From assembly GCA_963843945.1 (NCBI GenBank), contig CAWJMF010000002.1, forward strand, positions 186,001 through 250,000: DNA of 64,000 nucleotides, in the 5' to 3' direction. The position numbers were made by a program, and so were the translations under genes. The notes beneath the pieces were generated by a model. That model saw only the letters and a program-made list of their open reading frames with translations. It did no database searches and was not told the DNA's origin. Source of the stretch: CAWJMF01 sp963843945 (lineage in GTDB: Bacteria > Vulcanimicrobiota > Vulcanimicrobiia > Vulcanimicrobiales > Vulcanimicrobiaceae). Positions 8,186 through 17,429 of the stretch are shown here, one piece after another. Each line of letters starts with the position of its first letter. The stretch's first letter is position 1.

Positions 8186-10790
8186 GTGCCCGACCGCCCC
8201 GAACTCGCGAAAGCTTACGATCCCGCTGCCGTTGAGGCTCGCCGCTACGCCATCTGGCTCGAAAGCGGCGTTTTTCATGAAGAGCCGGATCCGGCCCGGC
8301 CGCCGTTTGTGATCTCGATGCCGCCGCCGAACATCACCGGCCGCGCGCACCTCGGCACGGCCTCGACCTTCGTGCCGATGGACATTCTCACGCGCTACCA
8401 TCGCATGCTGGGCGAGAACGCCGATTGGATACCCGGCCAAGATCACGCCGCGATCGCGACGGAAGCCGTGCTCGTCCGCGAACTGGCCAAAGAAGGCACG
8501 ACGCGCGAAGCGCTCGGGCGCGAGGCGTTCCTCCTGCGCGCTTGGCAGTGGCGCGACCAGTTCGGCCACGAGATCGACGACGCGTTCCGCGCGCTGGGCT
8601 TCGGTCCGGACTGGGCGCGCGAACGCTTCACGCTCGACGCGGGCCTCTCTGCCGCGGTCGCAAAGGTCTTCGTCGAGCTCTACCGCGACGGGCTCATCTA
8701 CCGCGGAACCCGCCTGATCAATTGGGACCCGGTCTCGCAGTCGACGCTTTCCGACGCCGAAGTCGAGGATGAAGAGCGCGACGGCTTCCTCTGGCATTTA
8801 CGCTATCCCGCCGAGGACGGCTCGTTTTCGATCGAAGTCGCCACTACGCGGCCGGAGACGATGCTCGGCGATACCGCCGTCGCCGTGCATCCCGACGACG
8901 AACGCTACGCGCATCTCGTCGGCAAGCACGTGCGACTGCCGCTGACCGGACGATCGGTTCCGATCCTTGCGGACGCCGCCGTCGAGCGCGACTTCGGCAC
9001 CGGCGCCGTGAAGGTCACGCCGGCGCACGATCCGTTGGACAATGAGATCGGCGAACGTCACGGCTTGGCGATGCCCAGCGTCATCGGCTTCGACGCGAAG
9101 ATGACGGACGAGGCACCGGCGCCGTATGTAGGGCTCGATCGGTTCGAAGCCCGCAAGGCCGTGGTGCGCGATCTCGAAGCGCAAGGCTTCTTGGTGAAGG
9201 TCGAGCCGCGCCGGCATACGGTACCGGTCAGTTCGCGCAGCGGCGCCGTCGTCGAGCCGCTGCTCTCGCTGCAGTGGTTTTGCAAGATGGAGTCGCTGGC
9301 GAAGCCGGCGCTGGCGGCCTACCGCGACGGGACGGTACGCTTCGTGCCGGAACGCTTCGGGCGAACGTTCGAGCACGGTCTCGAGAACATCCGGGATTGG
9401 AATATCTCGCGCCAGGTGTGGTGGGGCCACCGCCTGCCCGTCTGGTACACGCCGAACGACGACGCCGTCGTCGCCGAAACCGAAGAAGAAGCGCTCGCGC
9501 TGGCACGCGAGCGCTTCGGCACGAGCGAACTGCGGCGCGATCCCGACACGCTCGACACCTGGTTTTCGAGCGGGCTCTGGCCCTTCTCGATCCTCGGCTG
9601 GCCCGAGCGGACGCCCGAGCTCGAACATTGGTATCCGAATCAGGTCATGATCACCAGCCGCGACATCATCTTTTTGTGGGTCAGTCGTATGATGATGCTG
9701 GGCATACGGTTCGCCGGCGACATCCCGTTCGGGCAAGTGTTTATCACGCCGCTGGTGTTCGATCTGCAAGGCCGGAAGATGTCCAAGAGCCTGAACAACG
9801 CGATCGATCCGATGGACTTGATCGCGAAGTACGGCGCCGACGCCACGCGTTTCGGGATCGTCCGGCAAATGCGCCTCGAATCGCAGGAGCTGCGCTTCGA
9901 CGAACGCTTTTGCGAGAAGTCGCGCGAGTTCAACAACAAGCTTTGGAACGCGCTGCGTTACGTGACGAGCCTCGGCCGAAGGGCTCCCGCGCGCCGGGAG
10001 CTTGCCGCCGGCCGGCGCGCTCTCGCTCGCCGACAAGTGGATTCTGACGCGACTGGCGTCGACCGTCGAGCGCACGAGCGGGGCCTTCGACCGTTTCGAG
10101 TTCGGCGTCGCCGCCGAGACGCTGCAAGATTTCGCCTGGTCGGAATTCTGCGACTGGTACCTCGAAGCGACGAAGGTTCCGGCCGCCGCCTCCACGCGCG
10201 GCGCGGTCCTCTCCTTTACACTCAACATACTGGTTCGTTTGATCCACCCGATCGCGCCCTTCATCGCGGAGGAGATCTGGCAAGCGCTCCCCCACGACGG
10301 TGCGACGATCGTGACCGCATCCTGGCCGGATCCCGCCGAAATTCCCGTCGACCACGCCGCCGCGGCGCGCTACGACCGCCTGCGCGAGGTCGTCCGCCGC
10401 GCGCGCGAAGTGCGGGTCGAACTCGGTCTTGCGCCGCAGCAGCGCTTGACGCTCGAGGTACCGCCGGGCCTCGATCCGGACGCCCGCGCGCTGCTCGCGG
10501 TCCACGCCCATGCCGACGTCGTCCAATCCTCTGCGAACGGCTCGAAGGAAGCGGATTCACTCGCCGCGGTAACGGTTCGCGCGCCCGCCGGCGTGCTGCG
10601 CTCGCGCTACGCCAAGGACCTCACGCGCCTGGACGCCGAGGTCGAGCGGTTGGAGAAGAAGCTGGCCAACGCCCAGTTCACGAGCAAGGCCTCCGCCGAG
10701 ATCGTTGCGAAAGAGCGCGAAAAGCTCACCGGCTACGAAGCCGAGCGCACCCGCGTTCGCGAATTGCTTGCCGGCGTGCAAGCGGAGTGA
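8186..10790 (+). CDS. valS: Valyl-tRNA synthetase, one +1 frameshift in the assembled sequence
   Basis: A class I synthetase that charges tRNA-Val. Signatures are PPPNITGRAHLGTAS (the HIGH-type motif, here HLGT), the editing-domain region around TTRPETMLGDTAV, and GRKMSKSLNN (KMSKS). The C-terminus has the usual coiled coil (RLDAEVERLEKKLANAQ). Reconstructed length is about 867 residues. The frame moves by +1 between about 9975 and 10001: the first frame gives ...NALRYVTSLG, the second continues LPPAGALSLADKWILTR, so one base is extra. Both halves are otherwise intact, which points to a sequence error. pyrR follows after 4 nt. Start GTG. Confidence 0.93.
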
Positions 10791-10794
10791 AGCG

Positions 10795-11355
10795 ATGAAG
10801 AGCGCGCTCGAGGCCCTGCGCGAACGCACCTTGATGTCGGCGCGGCAGATCGATCGCGTGCTGGCGCGCATCGCGCATCAGATCCTCGAGCCCGACGACG
10901 CGCAGGACGGCGTCGTGTTGATCGGCATTCGGCGCGGCGGCGAACAGCTCGCGCGCCGGCTCGCGGCCAAAGTCGAAGAGATTAGCGGCGAACGCCCCGG
11001 GCTGGGATTTCTCAACATCAACCTCTACCGCGACGACGACGTCGCGCGAGCGCTGCCCGAATCGGAGATTCACGAAGACCTGACCGGCAAGGTCGTCGTC
11101 ATCTGCGACGACGTGCTGTTCACCGGCCGGACCGTGCGCTCGGCCCTCGACGCGGTAACCGATCTCGGCCGCCCCAGCGTGATTCGCCTCGCGGTGCTGG
11201 TCGATCGCGGGCTGCGCGAGCTTCCGGTGCAGGGCGATTACATCGGCAAGACGATCCCCACCAGCCGGCGCGAGCACATCGAGGTCGCGCTCGCCAAGAC
11301 GTACTCGCCGGACGATCGCGTGGTCATCCGCAGCGACGAGCATGCGGGGTCGTAG
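10795..11355 (+). CDS. pyrR: PyrR, pyrimidine operon regulator / uracil phosphoribosyltransferase
   Basis: A 186-residue PRPP-binding protein. The motif VVVICDDVLFTGRTVRSALDA is the PyrR version of the type I PRTase PRPP loop. PyrR family members bind pyr mRNA when UMP is high and cause attenuation, and also show uracil phosphoribosyltransferase activity. It leads the pyr genes and overlaps pyrB by 14 bp. I could not find a convincing PyrR-binding hairpin near it, so whether control here is by attenuation or translation is open. ATG chosen as the first Met after the valS stop. Confidence 0.92.
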   Translation: MKSALEALRERTLMSARQIDRVLARIAHQILEPDDAQDGVVLIGIRRGGEQLARRLAAKVEEISGERPGLGFLNINLYRDDDVARALPESEIHEDLTGKVVVICDDVLFTGRTVRSALDAVTDLGRPSVIRLAVLVDRGLRELPVQGDYIGKTIPTSRREHIEVALAKTYSPDDRVVIRSDEHAGS

Positions 11356-12256
11356 CCTCCTCGATCTCGACGACCTCGATCCGTCCGAGCTGAGCTATCT
11401 CCTGGAGCGCGCGCGGCGCTTCGACGTCGAACCGCCCTCGCGGGAGTTGCTCCGCGGCGTTTCGATCGTCAATCTGTTCTTCGAGCCGAGCACGCGCACG
11501 TACACCTCGTTTGCGATCGCCGAAGCGCGCGTCGGCGCGGACGTCGTAGCCCTGCCGCCCGGTTCCTCGAGCCTCGGCAAAGGCGAGACGATCGCCGATA
11601 CCGCGATCACGCTCGCGGCGATGGGCGTGCGCGTGATCGTGACGCGCCACCCGGAATCCGGTTTTCCCTACCGGCTCGCCGAGGCGTTCGAGGGCCACGT
11701 CGTCAATGCCGGTGACGGCCGCCACGCGCATCCCACGCAGGCGCTGCTCGATCTCTTGACGCTGCAGACCGAGTTCGGTCGCGTGGCTGGATTACAGGTT
11801 GCGCTCGTCGGCGATATCGCGCACAGCCGCGTGGCTCGCTCGAATCTCCTCGGTTTGCGCGCGCTGGGCGCGGAGGTCACGCTGGTCGGGCCGCCGACCC
11901 TCCTGCCCGCGACGATGGAAGGGCCCGGCGTTCGCATCTCGCGCGATCTCGACGCCGTCTTGCCGGAGGTGGATGCGGTCATGCTGCTGCGCATTCAGCG
12001 CGAGCGCATTGCCTCGGCCGTCCTGCCGTCGCTGGCCGACTACGCGCGCAATTACCGCTTGGACGCGCGGCGCTTACGCGCGCTGCGGCCGCACGCGATC
12101 GTGATGCATCCGGGACCGTACAATCGCGGCGTGGAGCTCACGGAAGAGGTGCTCGCTTCGCCCGGCTGGCGCTACGCACAGCAGGTCTCGCACGGCGTGC
12201 CCGTGCGCATGGCCGTCCTCGACTTCCTCGTGCACGGAGCCGCCGCGCCGGTCTAG
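11342..12256 (+). CDS. pyrB: Aspartate carbamoyltransferase catalytic chain
   Basis: Condenses carbamoyl phosphate and aspartate to carbamoyl-aspartate. The 304-residue product has the carbamoyl-phosphate motif FFEPSTRTYTSF, the SSSLGKGE loop with the active-site Lys, HPTQALLD, and the aspartate-site motif MHPGPYNRGVEL. Length matches the ~310-residue catalytic chain. No regulatory chain (pyrI) is seen. It is coupled to pyrR by overlap; pyrC and carA follow only after an inserted minus-strand gene pair. Confidence 0.95.
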   Translation: MRGRSLLDLDDLDPSELSYLLERARRFDVEPPSRELLRGVSIVNLFFEPSTRTYTSFAIAEARVGADVVALPPGSSSLGKGETIADTAITLAAMGVRVIVTRHPESGFPYRLAEAFEGHVVNAGDGRHAHPTQALLDLLTLQTEFGRVAGLQVALVGDIAHSRVARSNLLGLRALGAEVTLVGPPTLLPATMEGPGVRISRDLDAVLPEVDAVMLLRIQRERIASAVLPSLADYARNYRLDARRLRALRPHAIVMHPGPYNRGVELTEEVLASPGWRYAQQVSHGVPVRMAVLDFLVHGAAAPV

Positions 12257-12268
12257 CGAAGCCCGGGT

Positions 12269-13825
12269 TCAGCGCGCGACGGCGGCGTACTCTTCGGCCT
12301 CTTCGATGCGCGAGAGCACCCAGTCGAATTGCCCGCTCATCACGGCAGCTCCGCAATAGGTGCATTGTCCGATTTGATTGAGCGTCAGCGGCGCGCCGCA
12401 GTTCGGGCATTGCTTGTCGGCCACGCCCCGCGCGCCGCTTTTCGCCGCGACGCCGCGCTGAAAGGTCCAATATTCGGTGAACGCGCGCGGCGTACGGTCG
12501 CCGAACACGATCGCGCCGCTGCGCTCGTCGGTCTCGTAATCGGCGCAAGTCGCATCGACGCGGACCGTCACGTCGTCGAAAGCGCGTCCGTGCACGACCT
12601 TGAGCGGCGTCAGCGCGTCGATGCGCAGACCCTCCAGAACGTTGCGGCGGCGATCGGCGATCATGCGCTCGAGCTGACTGCGCCAACCGAAATAACAGCC
12701 CGGACTGAGGTAGGTGCGCGCCGCATCGACGTCGCGTCCTTGCCAGGCTTGCTGCAGCGCGAAGAACGTTTTCCCCACGCGCTCCATGAAGGAGCGTTCG
12801 TCGAAGGCCGGGTCCGCGACGCGCAGTGCCGCGAAGCCGGCTGCGGGCGCGAGCACTTCGGCGCCGTCGAGCGCGCCGCCGGCACCGCCCCAAAACATCG
12901 TACGCTCGACGCCCGTGACGGTCCAGTCGAAGCGTCCGGCGCTCACCTCGTTGCCGCAATGTTTGCACGCACCGCTCTCCTCGAGCGTCAGCGGGGCACC
13001 GCAACTCGGACATTTTTGCGCGACGACGCCGCCCGACTCGAGCGTGCGGAGTCCGGCTGCGCGCCCGAAGTGCCAGAGCTCGCCGAAGCGGACGTCGTCG
13101 CCGTCGTCGGCCACGAGCGTTCCCGCCGCATCGAACACCTTCGTGCGCGCCACGGCGTCGACGTGCACCGAAAGCGCGTCGCCGTTTCCATCGCGCCGGG
13201 CGTTCGCAAGCGTGAGGCCGCGAACGTTGAGGCTTTCGAAGAGCACGCGCCGGCCGGCGGCGTGAAGCTGCGCGAGTTCGCCGGACCAGTGCGCGAACAG
13301 CTCCGGCGCGAGGTAGGCCCGTCCACCCGCAGCGTCGCCGCTCTCGAAGGCGGCTTTCACGAGGTAGACCGTCATCTCGGCGCGCTGCAGAAACGTTTCC
13401 AGCTCGAATCCCGGATCCGACGCGCGCAGCCCCGAGAGCACGCCGTCGAGCGCTGCGGGAGCGACGCCCGGCAGGCCGGCCGCGCCGTTGTGTAAGCCGC
13501 GCGCGGGTGGGAGCGCCGGCGGCCCGCTTTGCGGAAAGTCCGCTTCGGGCGGCGGCAGCGCGGGGCCGCGAACGAACGCCCGTAGCGCCCAAAAGGCCAA
13601 AACGAAACAGACGATGGTCGCGATGACGAGGAATAGCACGAGCAGCGAGAGACTGACGGGCAAACCGCTCGCATAGCCCGGATGGTAGCCCGAGGCGTGC
13701 CAGCCGCCGCCAACGCCGCCGGCGTGGCCTCCGCCCCAGCCGCCACCGTGACCGCCACCCCCACCGTGTCCCCCGCCGCCGCCGCGGGCGATGACGAGGC
13801 TAGGGGTCAGAGCTTCGTCCCGCAC
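12269..13825 (-). CDS. Membrane protein with two tandem Tim44-like + zinc-ribbon modules
   Basis: A ~518-residue protein. The N-terminus has a Gly/His-rich stretch (residues ~13-50, GGGGGHGG repeats) and one strong membrane helix (LSLLVLFLVIATIVCFVLAF, ~60-80). Two similar modules follow, each a Tim44-like alpha+beta domain (repeat 1 begins about DPGFELETFLQRAE, repeat 2 DPAFDERSFMERVG) ending in a zinc ribbon: CPSCGAPLTL...CKHCG and CPNCGAPLTL...CTYCG. The modules are clearly an internal duplication. The GTG start overlaps the SPFH gene upstream by 19 bp, so translation is coupled. A normal signal peptide before the Gly-rich part is not evident. The function of this family in bacteria is unproven. 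Confidence 0.78.
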   Translation of the reverse strand: MRDEALTPSLVIARGGGGGHGGGGGHGGGWGGGHAGGVGGGWHASGYHPGYASGLPVSLSLLVLFLVIATIVCFVLAFWALRAFVRGPALPPPEADFPQSGPPALPPARGLHNGAAGLPGVAPAALDGVLSGLRASDPGFELETFLQRAEMTVYLVKAAFESGDAAGGRAYLAPELFAHWSGELAQLHAAGRRVLFESLNVRGLTLANARRDGNGDALSVHVDAVARTKVFDAAGTLVADDGDDVRFGELWHFGRAAGLRTLESGGVVAQKCPSCGAPLTLEESGACKHCGNEVSAGRFDWTVTGVERTMFWGGAGGALDGAEVLAPAAGFAALRVADPAFDERSFMERVGKTFFALQQAWQGRDVDAARTYLSPGCYFGWRSQLERMIADRRRNVLEGLRIDALTPLKVVHGRAFDDVTVRVDATCADYETDERSGAIVFGDRTPRAFTEYWTFQRGVAAKSGARGVADKQCPNCGAPLTLNQIGQCTYCGAAVMSGQFDWVLSRIEEAEEYAAVAR

Positions 13826-14892
13826 GCCGCGCAGAACTTAGCGCCGGCCGGCGTTTCCGTCCCACACGCGCTGCAATGCAACGGCGCGGGCGCAAGCGTA
13901 GCGCCGCAACTGCCGCAAAACTTTGCACCGGCGGCCGCCGGCGTGCCGCATTGCGGACAGGTCGCACCGGGAGCCTGCGGCTGTGCGGGCGCGGCGGACG
14001 CCGCAGCGCTCGCGGGCGGCGCGTTCGCGGCGCCGGCGAAGACGTTCGAAAGACCGACGCCGAGACCCAGCAATGCGGCGTTTCCGGCGCCGTCGCCTTT
14101 GGCCGCGCCTTCGCCGATGCCGCGCAGGGCTTCACCGGCGCCGTACTGCGTGAAGCTGCCCGCCAACTTCGTGTAGCTGACGTCGCGCCGGTAATTCTTG
14201 AGCGTCGCAGCGTCGTCGTCGCCCAGGGAAACCGTGAAGTTACCCATGCGCGCGATGGCCACGCCGTACGGCGCGACGTTTTGTTGCACCGAGGCGAGCG
14301 TCGCTTGTTCGATTTCAGCGGTGTGCGTGGCGATGCCGAGGATCGCCCACTTGCCCGCAACGATCTGCGTGACGACTTCCTGGCGCAACGACTTCAAGAC
14401 CATCTCGCGCATCCAGCCGCTGATCTCGTCGTTGTTGGTAAGATTCTGGGAGCCGACGAGATTCACGATCAGTGCGCCCGCGTCGACGACCTTCAGCGCG
14501 TAGTCGCCGAAAACGCGTAAGCCGACCGCCAGCGAGGTCTCGGGATCGAGCACGTTGTCGACGGTGCCGCCGAACGGAAGGTTCGTAAACTCGCGCGTAC
14601 CGACGAAGTAAACTTCCGTCTTGAACAGGTTGCCGCCGGTGGCCGCGTCGACCAGGATGCCGAGAAAGGGAATTTGCGAGCTGTCGAGCGTGTAACGCCC
14701 CGGCGGAAACGTTCCGGCGACTTTGCCGTCGCGGAAGAAGACCGCCGTCTCGTCGGCTTCGACCGTCAGCTGGCTCAACTTGCGAATCGTCTGGTTCGGC
14801 CACTTATAGACGATCTGGTCTTTCGAGGCGTCGGGTCGCGCGATGAACTCGGCGCGGAGTTCGCCCAGCAGTTTGTCGGCAAAGAATCCCAC
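13807..14892 (-). CDS. SPFH/band-7 domain protein with C-terminal double zinc ribbon (YdjI-like)
   Basis: A ~361-residue protein. The body is an SPFH domain of the virion-core/YdjI-like type, beginning VGFFADKLLGEL and containing WPNQTI, GTFPPGRYTLDS and TEVYFVGTREF. A Gly/Ala-rich linker follows, then two zinc ribbons CPQCGTP...CGSCG and CSACGTE...CAACG at the C-terminus. The GTG start was chosen at the family N-terminus, with GGAGGAGC about 8 nt upstream; the frame itself is open far further upstream, antisense to pyrC, which is not coding. With the downstream Tim44-like gene it forms a two-gene operon of zinc-ribbon membrane-associated proteins; scaffolding or stress envelope roles are inferred only from the family. 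Confidence 0.82.
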   Translation of the reverse strand: MGFFADKLLGELRAEFIARPDASKDQIVYKWPNQTIRKLSQLTVEADETAVFFRDGKVAGTFPPGRYTLDSSQIPFLGILVDAATGGNLFKTEVYFVGTREFTNLPFGGTVDNVLDPETSLAVGLRVFGDYALKVVDAGALIVNLVGSQNLTNNDEISGWMREMVLKSLRQEVVTQIVAGKWAILGIATHTAEIEQATLASVQQNVAPYGVAIARMGNFTVSLGDDDAATLKNYRRDVSYTKLAGSFTQYGAGEALRGIGEGAAKGDGAGNAALLGLGVGLSNVFAGAANAPPASAAASAAPAQPQAPGATCPQCGTPAAAGAKFCGSCGATLAPAPLHCSACGTETPAGAKFCAACGTKL

Positions 14893-14938
14893 GGAAAGAA
14901 GCTCCTCCAGGAAGGCGTTCCGAGCCGACCTACTGCGG

Positions 14939-14983
14939 AAAGCCGCTCCGGTTGCATTCCGGCCCATGCGGCTTTTGGGCCGG
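14939..14983 (+). other. Two interlocking inverted repeats (possible RNA pseudoknot) upstream of pyrC
   Basis: In the divergent gap before pyrC, CCGGCCCA (14959-14966) can pair with TGGGCCGG (14976-14983), leaving a 9-nt loop. Eight bases of that loop (GCGGCTTT) are complementary to AAAGCCGC at 14939-14946. The two helices together have the geometry of a hairpin-type pseudoknot, or could be alternative hairpins. The element ends 62 bp before the pyrC ATG and lies 46 bp upstream of the divergent SPFH start. Function unknown. Confidence 0.45.
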
Positions 14984-15045
14984 CTTCGAGCGCACCTGGG
15001 CGGGGCCGAAGGCGCGGACCGGTCGCGCGCACAAAGGAAGCCCGG

Positions 15046-16350
15046 ATGTCTGCGCTCCTGGTCCTCGGCGGCCGCGTCGTCGATCCGTCGCAAGCCCTGG
15101 ATGCCCGGCGCGATCTCCTCATCCGTGACGGGCGCATCGCCGAAATCGGCGAGCATCTGAGCGCCGGCGACGCCGAGACGCTCGACGCCCGCGATGCCGT
15201 GGTCGCTCCGGGCTTCATCGACATGCACGTGCACTTGCGCGAGCCCGGGCTGACGCACAAGGAAACCGTCGCCACCGGGAGCGCCGCCGCCGTGGCGGGC
15301 GGTTTCAGCGCGGTTGCGTGCATGCCCAATACCGAACCGGCACTCGATTCGCCGGCGCTCATCGCGGAGGTGTTGCGCCTTGCCGCCGCTGCGGACTTGG
15401 CTCGCGTCTACCCGATCGGCGCGCTGACGCGCGGACGCCAGGGCGTCGAACTCGCGCCGTATTGGCAGCTGCACGACGCGGGCGCAGTGGCCTTCAGCGA
15501 TGACGGTTTCCCGGTCGACAACCCGCGCGTGTTGCGCCAAGCGGCCTTCTACGCGCGCGACGTGCCCGGTCCGTTCATCTCGCACTGCGAAGATCGTCAG
15601 CTGGCCGAAGGTTCGGTCATGAACGAAGGCGCGCAGTCGCTGCGCCTCGGGCTCGACGGTGCGCCGGGACTGGCAGAGGACGTCCAAGTCGCGCGCGACC
15701 TGCTGATCGCCGGCGAATCCGGTAAAGCCTTTCACATCGCGCACCTGTCGACCGCGATGAGCGTCGAGCTGATGAAGTTCGCACGAGCGCAGGCCTTCGC
15801 GGTCACCTGCGAAGTGACGCCGCACCATCTCTTGCTGACCGACGAGCGATTCGGCTCGTATCGCGCCGATGCGAAAGTCAACCCGCCGCTGCGCGTCGAA
15901 CGCGACGTGGCGGCGCTGCGCGCGGCGGTGCGCGACGGAACGATCGACGCCTTCGCCTCCGATCACGCGCCGCACATGCGCGAAGAGAAGGCGGAGCTCT
16001 TGGGCGTCGCGCCGGTCGGCTTTTCGGGGCTCGAAACCGCGCTCGGCGCGTACGCGCTCGCCCTGCCGGATCTTCCCCTCGCACGCTTCGTCGAACTGCT
16101 CTCGCTCAACCCGGCACGCATCCTCGGCGTCGCCGGCGGAACGTTGCGGGTCGGCGCGGTTGCCGACGTGACGGTCTTCGGGGAGCGGCCCTGGACCGTC
16201 GACGCGGCGCGCTTCTATTCGCTCGGAAAGAACACGCCGTTCGACGGTGCGGTGCTGCCGCGGCGCGCGCTCGCCACGATCGTGGGCGGCCGCATCCGGA
16301 TGCGCGACGGGATCGTGCTCGGCAGCGTTGCGGGAGCGAGCGCGCGGTGA
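15046..16350 (+). CDS. pyrC: Dihydroorotase (class I)
   Basis: Cyclises carbamoyl-aspartate to dihydroorotate. The ~434-residue amidohydrolase has the metal motif DMHVHLREPG, then SHCED and HIAHLST with zinc-ligand histidines, and the catalytic Asp in ASDHAPH. ATG at MSALLVLGG is preceded by AAGGAAG. An upstream in-frame stretch would be antisense to the SPFH gene and is not used. The stop overlaps the GTG of carA, so pyrC-carA are translated together. Confidence 0.95.
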   Translation: MSALLVLGGRVVDPSQALDARRDLLIRDGRIAEIGEHLSAGDAETLDARDAVVAPGFIDMHVHLREPGLTHKETVATGSAAAVAGGFSAVACMPNTEPALDSPALIAEVLRLAAAADLARVYPIGALTRGRQGVELAPYWQLHDAGAVAFSDDGFPVDNPRVLRQAAFYARDVPGPFISHCEDRQLAEGSVMNEGAQSLRLGLDGAPGLAEDVQVARDLLIAGESGKAFHIAHLSTAMSVELMKFARAQAFAVTCEVTPHHLLLTDERFGSYRADAKVNPPLRVERDVAALRAAVRDGTIDAFASDHAPHMREEKAELLGVAPVGFSGLETALGAYALALPDLPLARFVELLSLNPARILGVAGGTLRVGAVADVTVFGERPWTVDAARFYSLGKNTPFDGAVLPRRALATIVGGRIRMRDGIVLGSVAGASAR

Positions 16351-17429
16351 CGAAACCCGCCGCCCTGCTGCTCGCCGACGGAACGCATTTCGAAGGCGAA
16401 GGGATCGGTCCGGACGCGTTGGCGCTCGGCGAGGCGGTCTTCTACACCGGGATGACCGGCTACGAAGAAGCCCTGACGGATCCGTCGTACGCCGGGCAAA
16501 TTCTGACGTTCACGTTTCCGGAGATCGGAAACTACGGAATATCCGGAACCGCGGCGCAGCACCCGCACGCCTGCGTTGCGGGCGCGGTGATCAAACGGAT
16601 CTCGCGCCATCCTTCGCACCATGCCTCGAAATCGGACCTGCCCTCGTGGCTGGCGGCGGAGGGCGTGCCGACGCTGACGGGCGTGGACACCCGCCGTCTG
16701 ACGACGGTTCTGCGCGAGCACGGCACGATTCGGGCGGGGCTCGCGGTCGGCGCGGAAGCGCTCGCGCGTCTCGAGTCGGCCCTCGTTCCGTACGCGCGCG
16801 AGACGACGACGAAGGGTCTGGTCGCGCAGGTCGCGGCGCGGAAGATCGCGCAGCTCGGGCGCGATTCGCACGGACCGCACGTCGTGCTCATCGACTGCGG
16901 CGTGAAGCACGCAATCCTGCGCGATCTGGGGGCGCTGGGAGCACGGATCACCGTCGTGCCGTACACCACGAGCGCCGACGAAATCCGCGCGCTCGGAGCG
17001 GACGCCGTCGTCATCTCGCCGGGACCCGGCGATCCGCAGGACGTGCCCGAAACGATCGAGACCCTGCGCCGTCTGCTGGGCAGCTTGCCGATGTTCGGGG
17101 TTTGCCTGGGGCACCAGTTGCTGGCGCTGGCCTGCGGCGCGCGAACCTACAAGCTGCCCTACGGACACCGCGGCGGCAATCAACCGGTCAAGGATCTCTT
17201 GCGCGACGCCGTTTTGATTACCGCGCACAATCACGGCTACGCGGTAGCGGGCGACTCGCTCCCTGCCGAACTCGAAGCGACGATGATCAACCTCAACGAC
17301 GGAACCAACGAGGGCTTCCGCCATCGCGAGCTGCCCGTCGCGGCCGTCCAATTCCATCCGGAAGCGTCGCCCGGACCGTTCGATGCCCGCTTCTTGTTCG
17401 CCGAGTGGCTCTCATCGCTCGCTTCCTAA
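16347..17429 (+). CDS. carA: Carbamoyl-phosphate synthase small (glutaminase) subunit
   Basis: Supplies ammonia from glutamine to CarB. The 360-residue product has the N-terminal CPSase small-chain domain (LADGTHFEGEGIG, YTGMTGYEEALTDPSY) and a class I amidotransferase domain with the nucleophile in FGVCLGHQLLAL and the histidine motif FHPEASPGP. GTG start overlapping pyrC. The large subunit carB is not adjacent but lies at 30.8 kb, an unusual separation. Confidence 0.95.
   Translation: MTKPAALLLADGTHFEGEGIGPDALALGEAVFYTGMTGYEEALTDPSYAGQILTFTFPEIGNYGISGTAAQHPHACVAGAVIKRISRHPSHHASKSDLPSWLAAEGVPTLTGVDTRRLTTVLREHGTIRAGLAVGAEALARLESALVPYARETTTKGLVAQVAARKIAQLGRDSHGPHVVLIDCGVKHAILRDLGALGARITVVPYTTSADEIRALGADAVVISPGPGDPQDVPETIETLRRLLGSLPMFGVCLGHQLLALACGARTYKLPYGHRGGNQPVKDLLRDAVLITAHNHGYAVAGDSLPAELEATMINLNDGTNEGFRHRELPVAAVQFHPEASPGPFDARFLFAEWLSSLAS

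Noticed and set aside
8798..10264. Long minus-strand frame opposite valS, and similar ones opposite carA, the acylase, the phosphoesterase, pbpA-pknB and queA
   Set aside because: Typical shadows of GC-rich genes: Arg/Gly/Asp-rich translations without family motifs or start signals.
14900..14920. PyrR-binding-loop-like sequence (TCCAGGAAGGC) upstream of pyrC
   Set aside because: Mismatches the consensus at key positions, is not in a clear hairpin, and is the complement of the SPFH ribosome-binding site.
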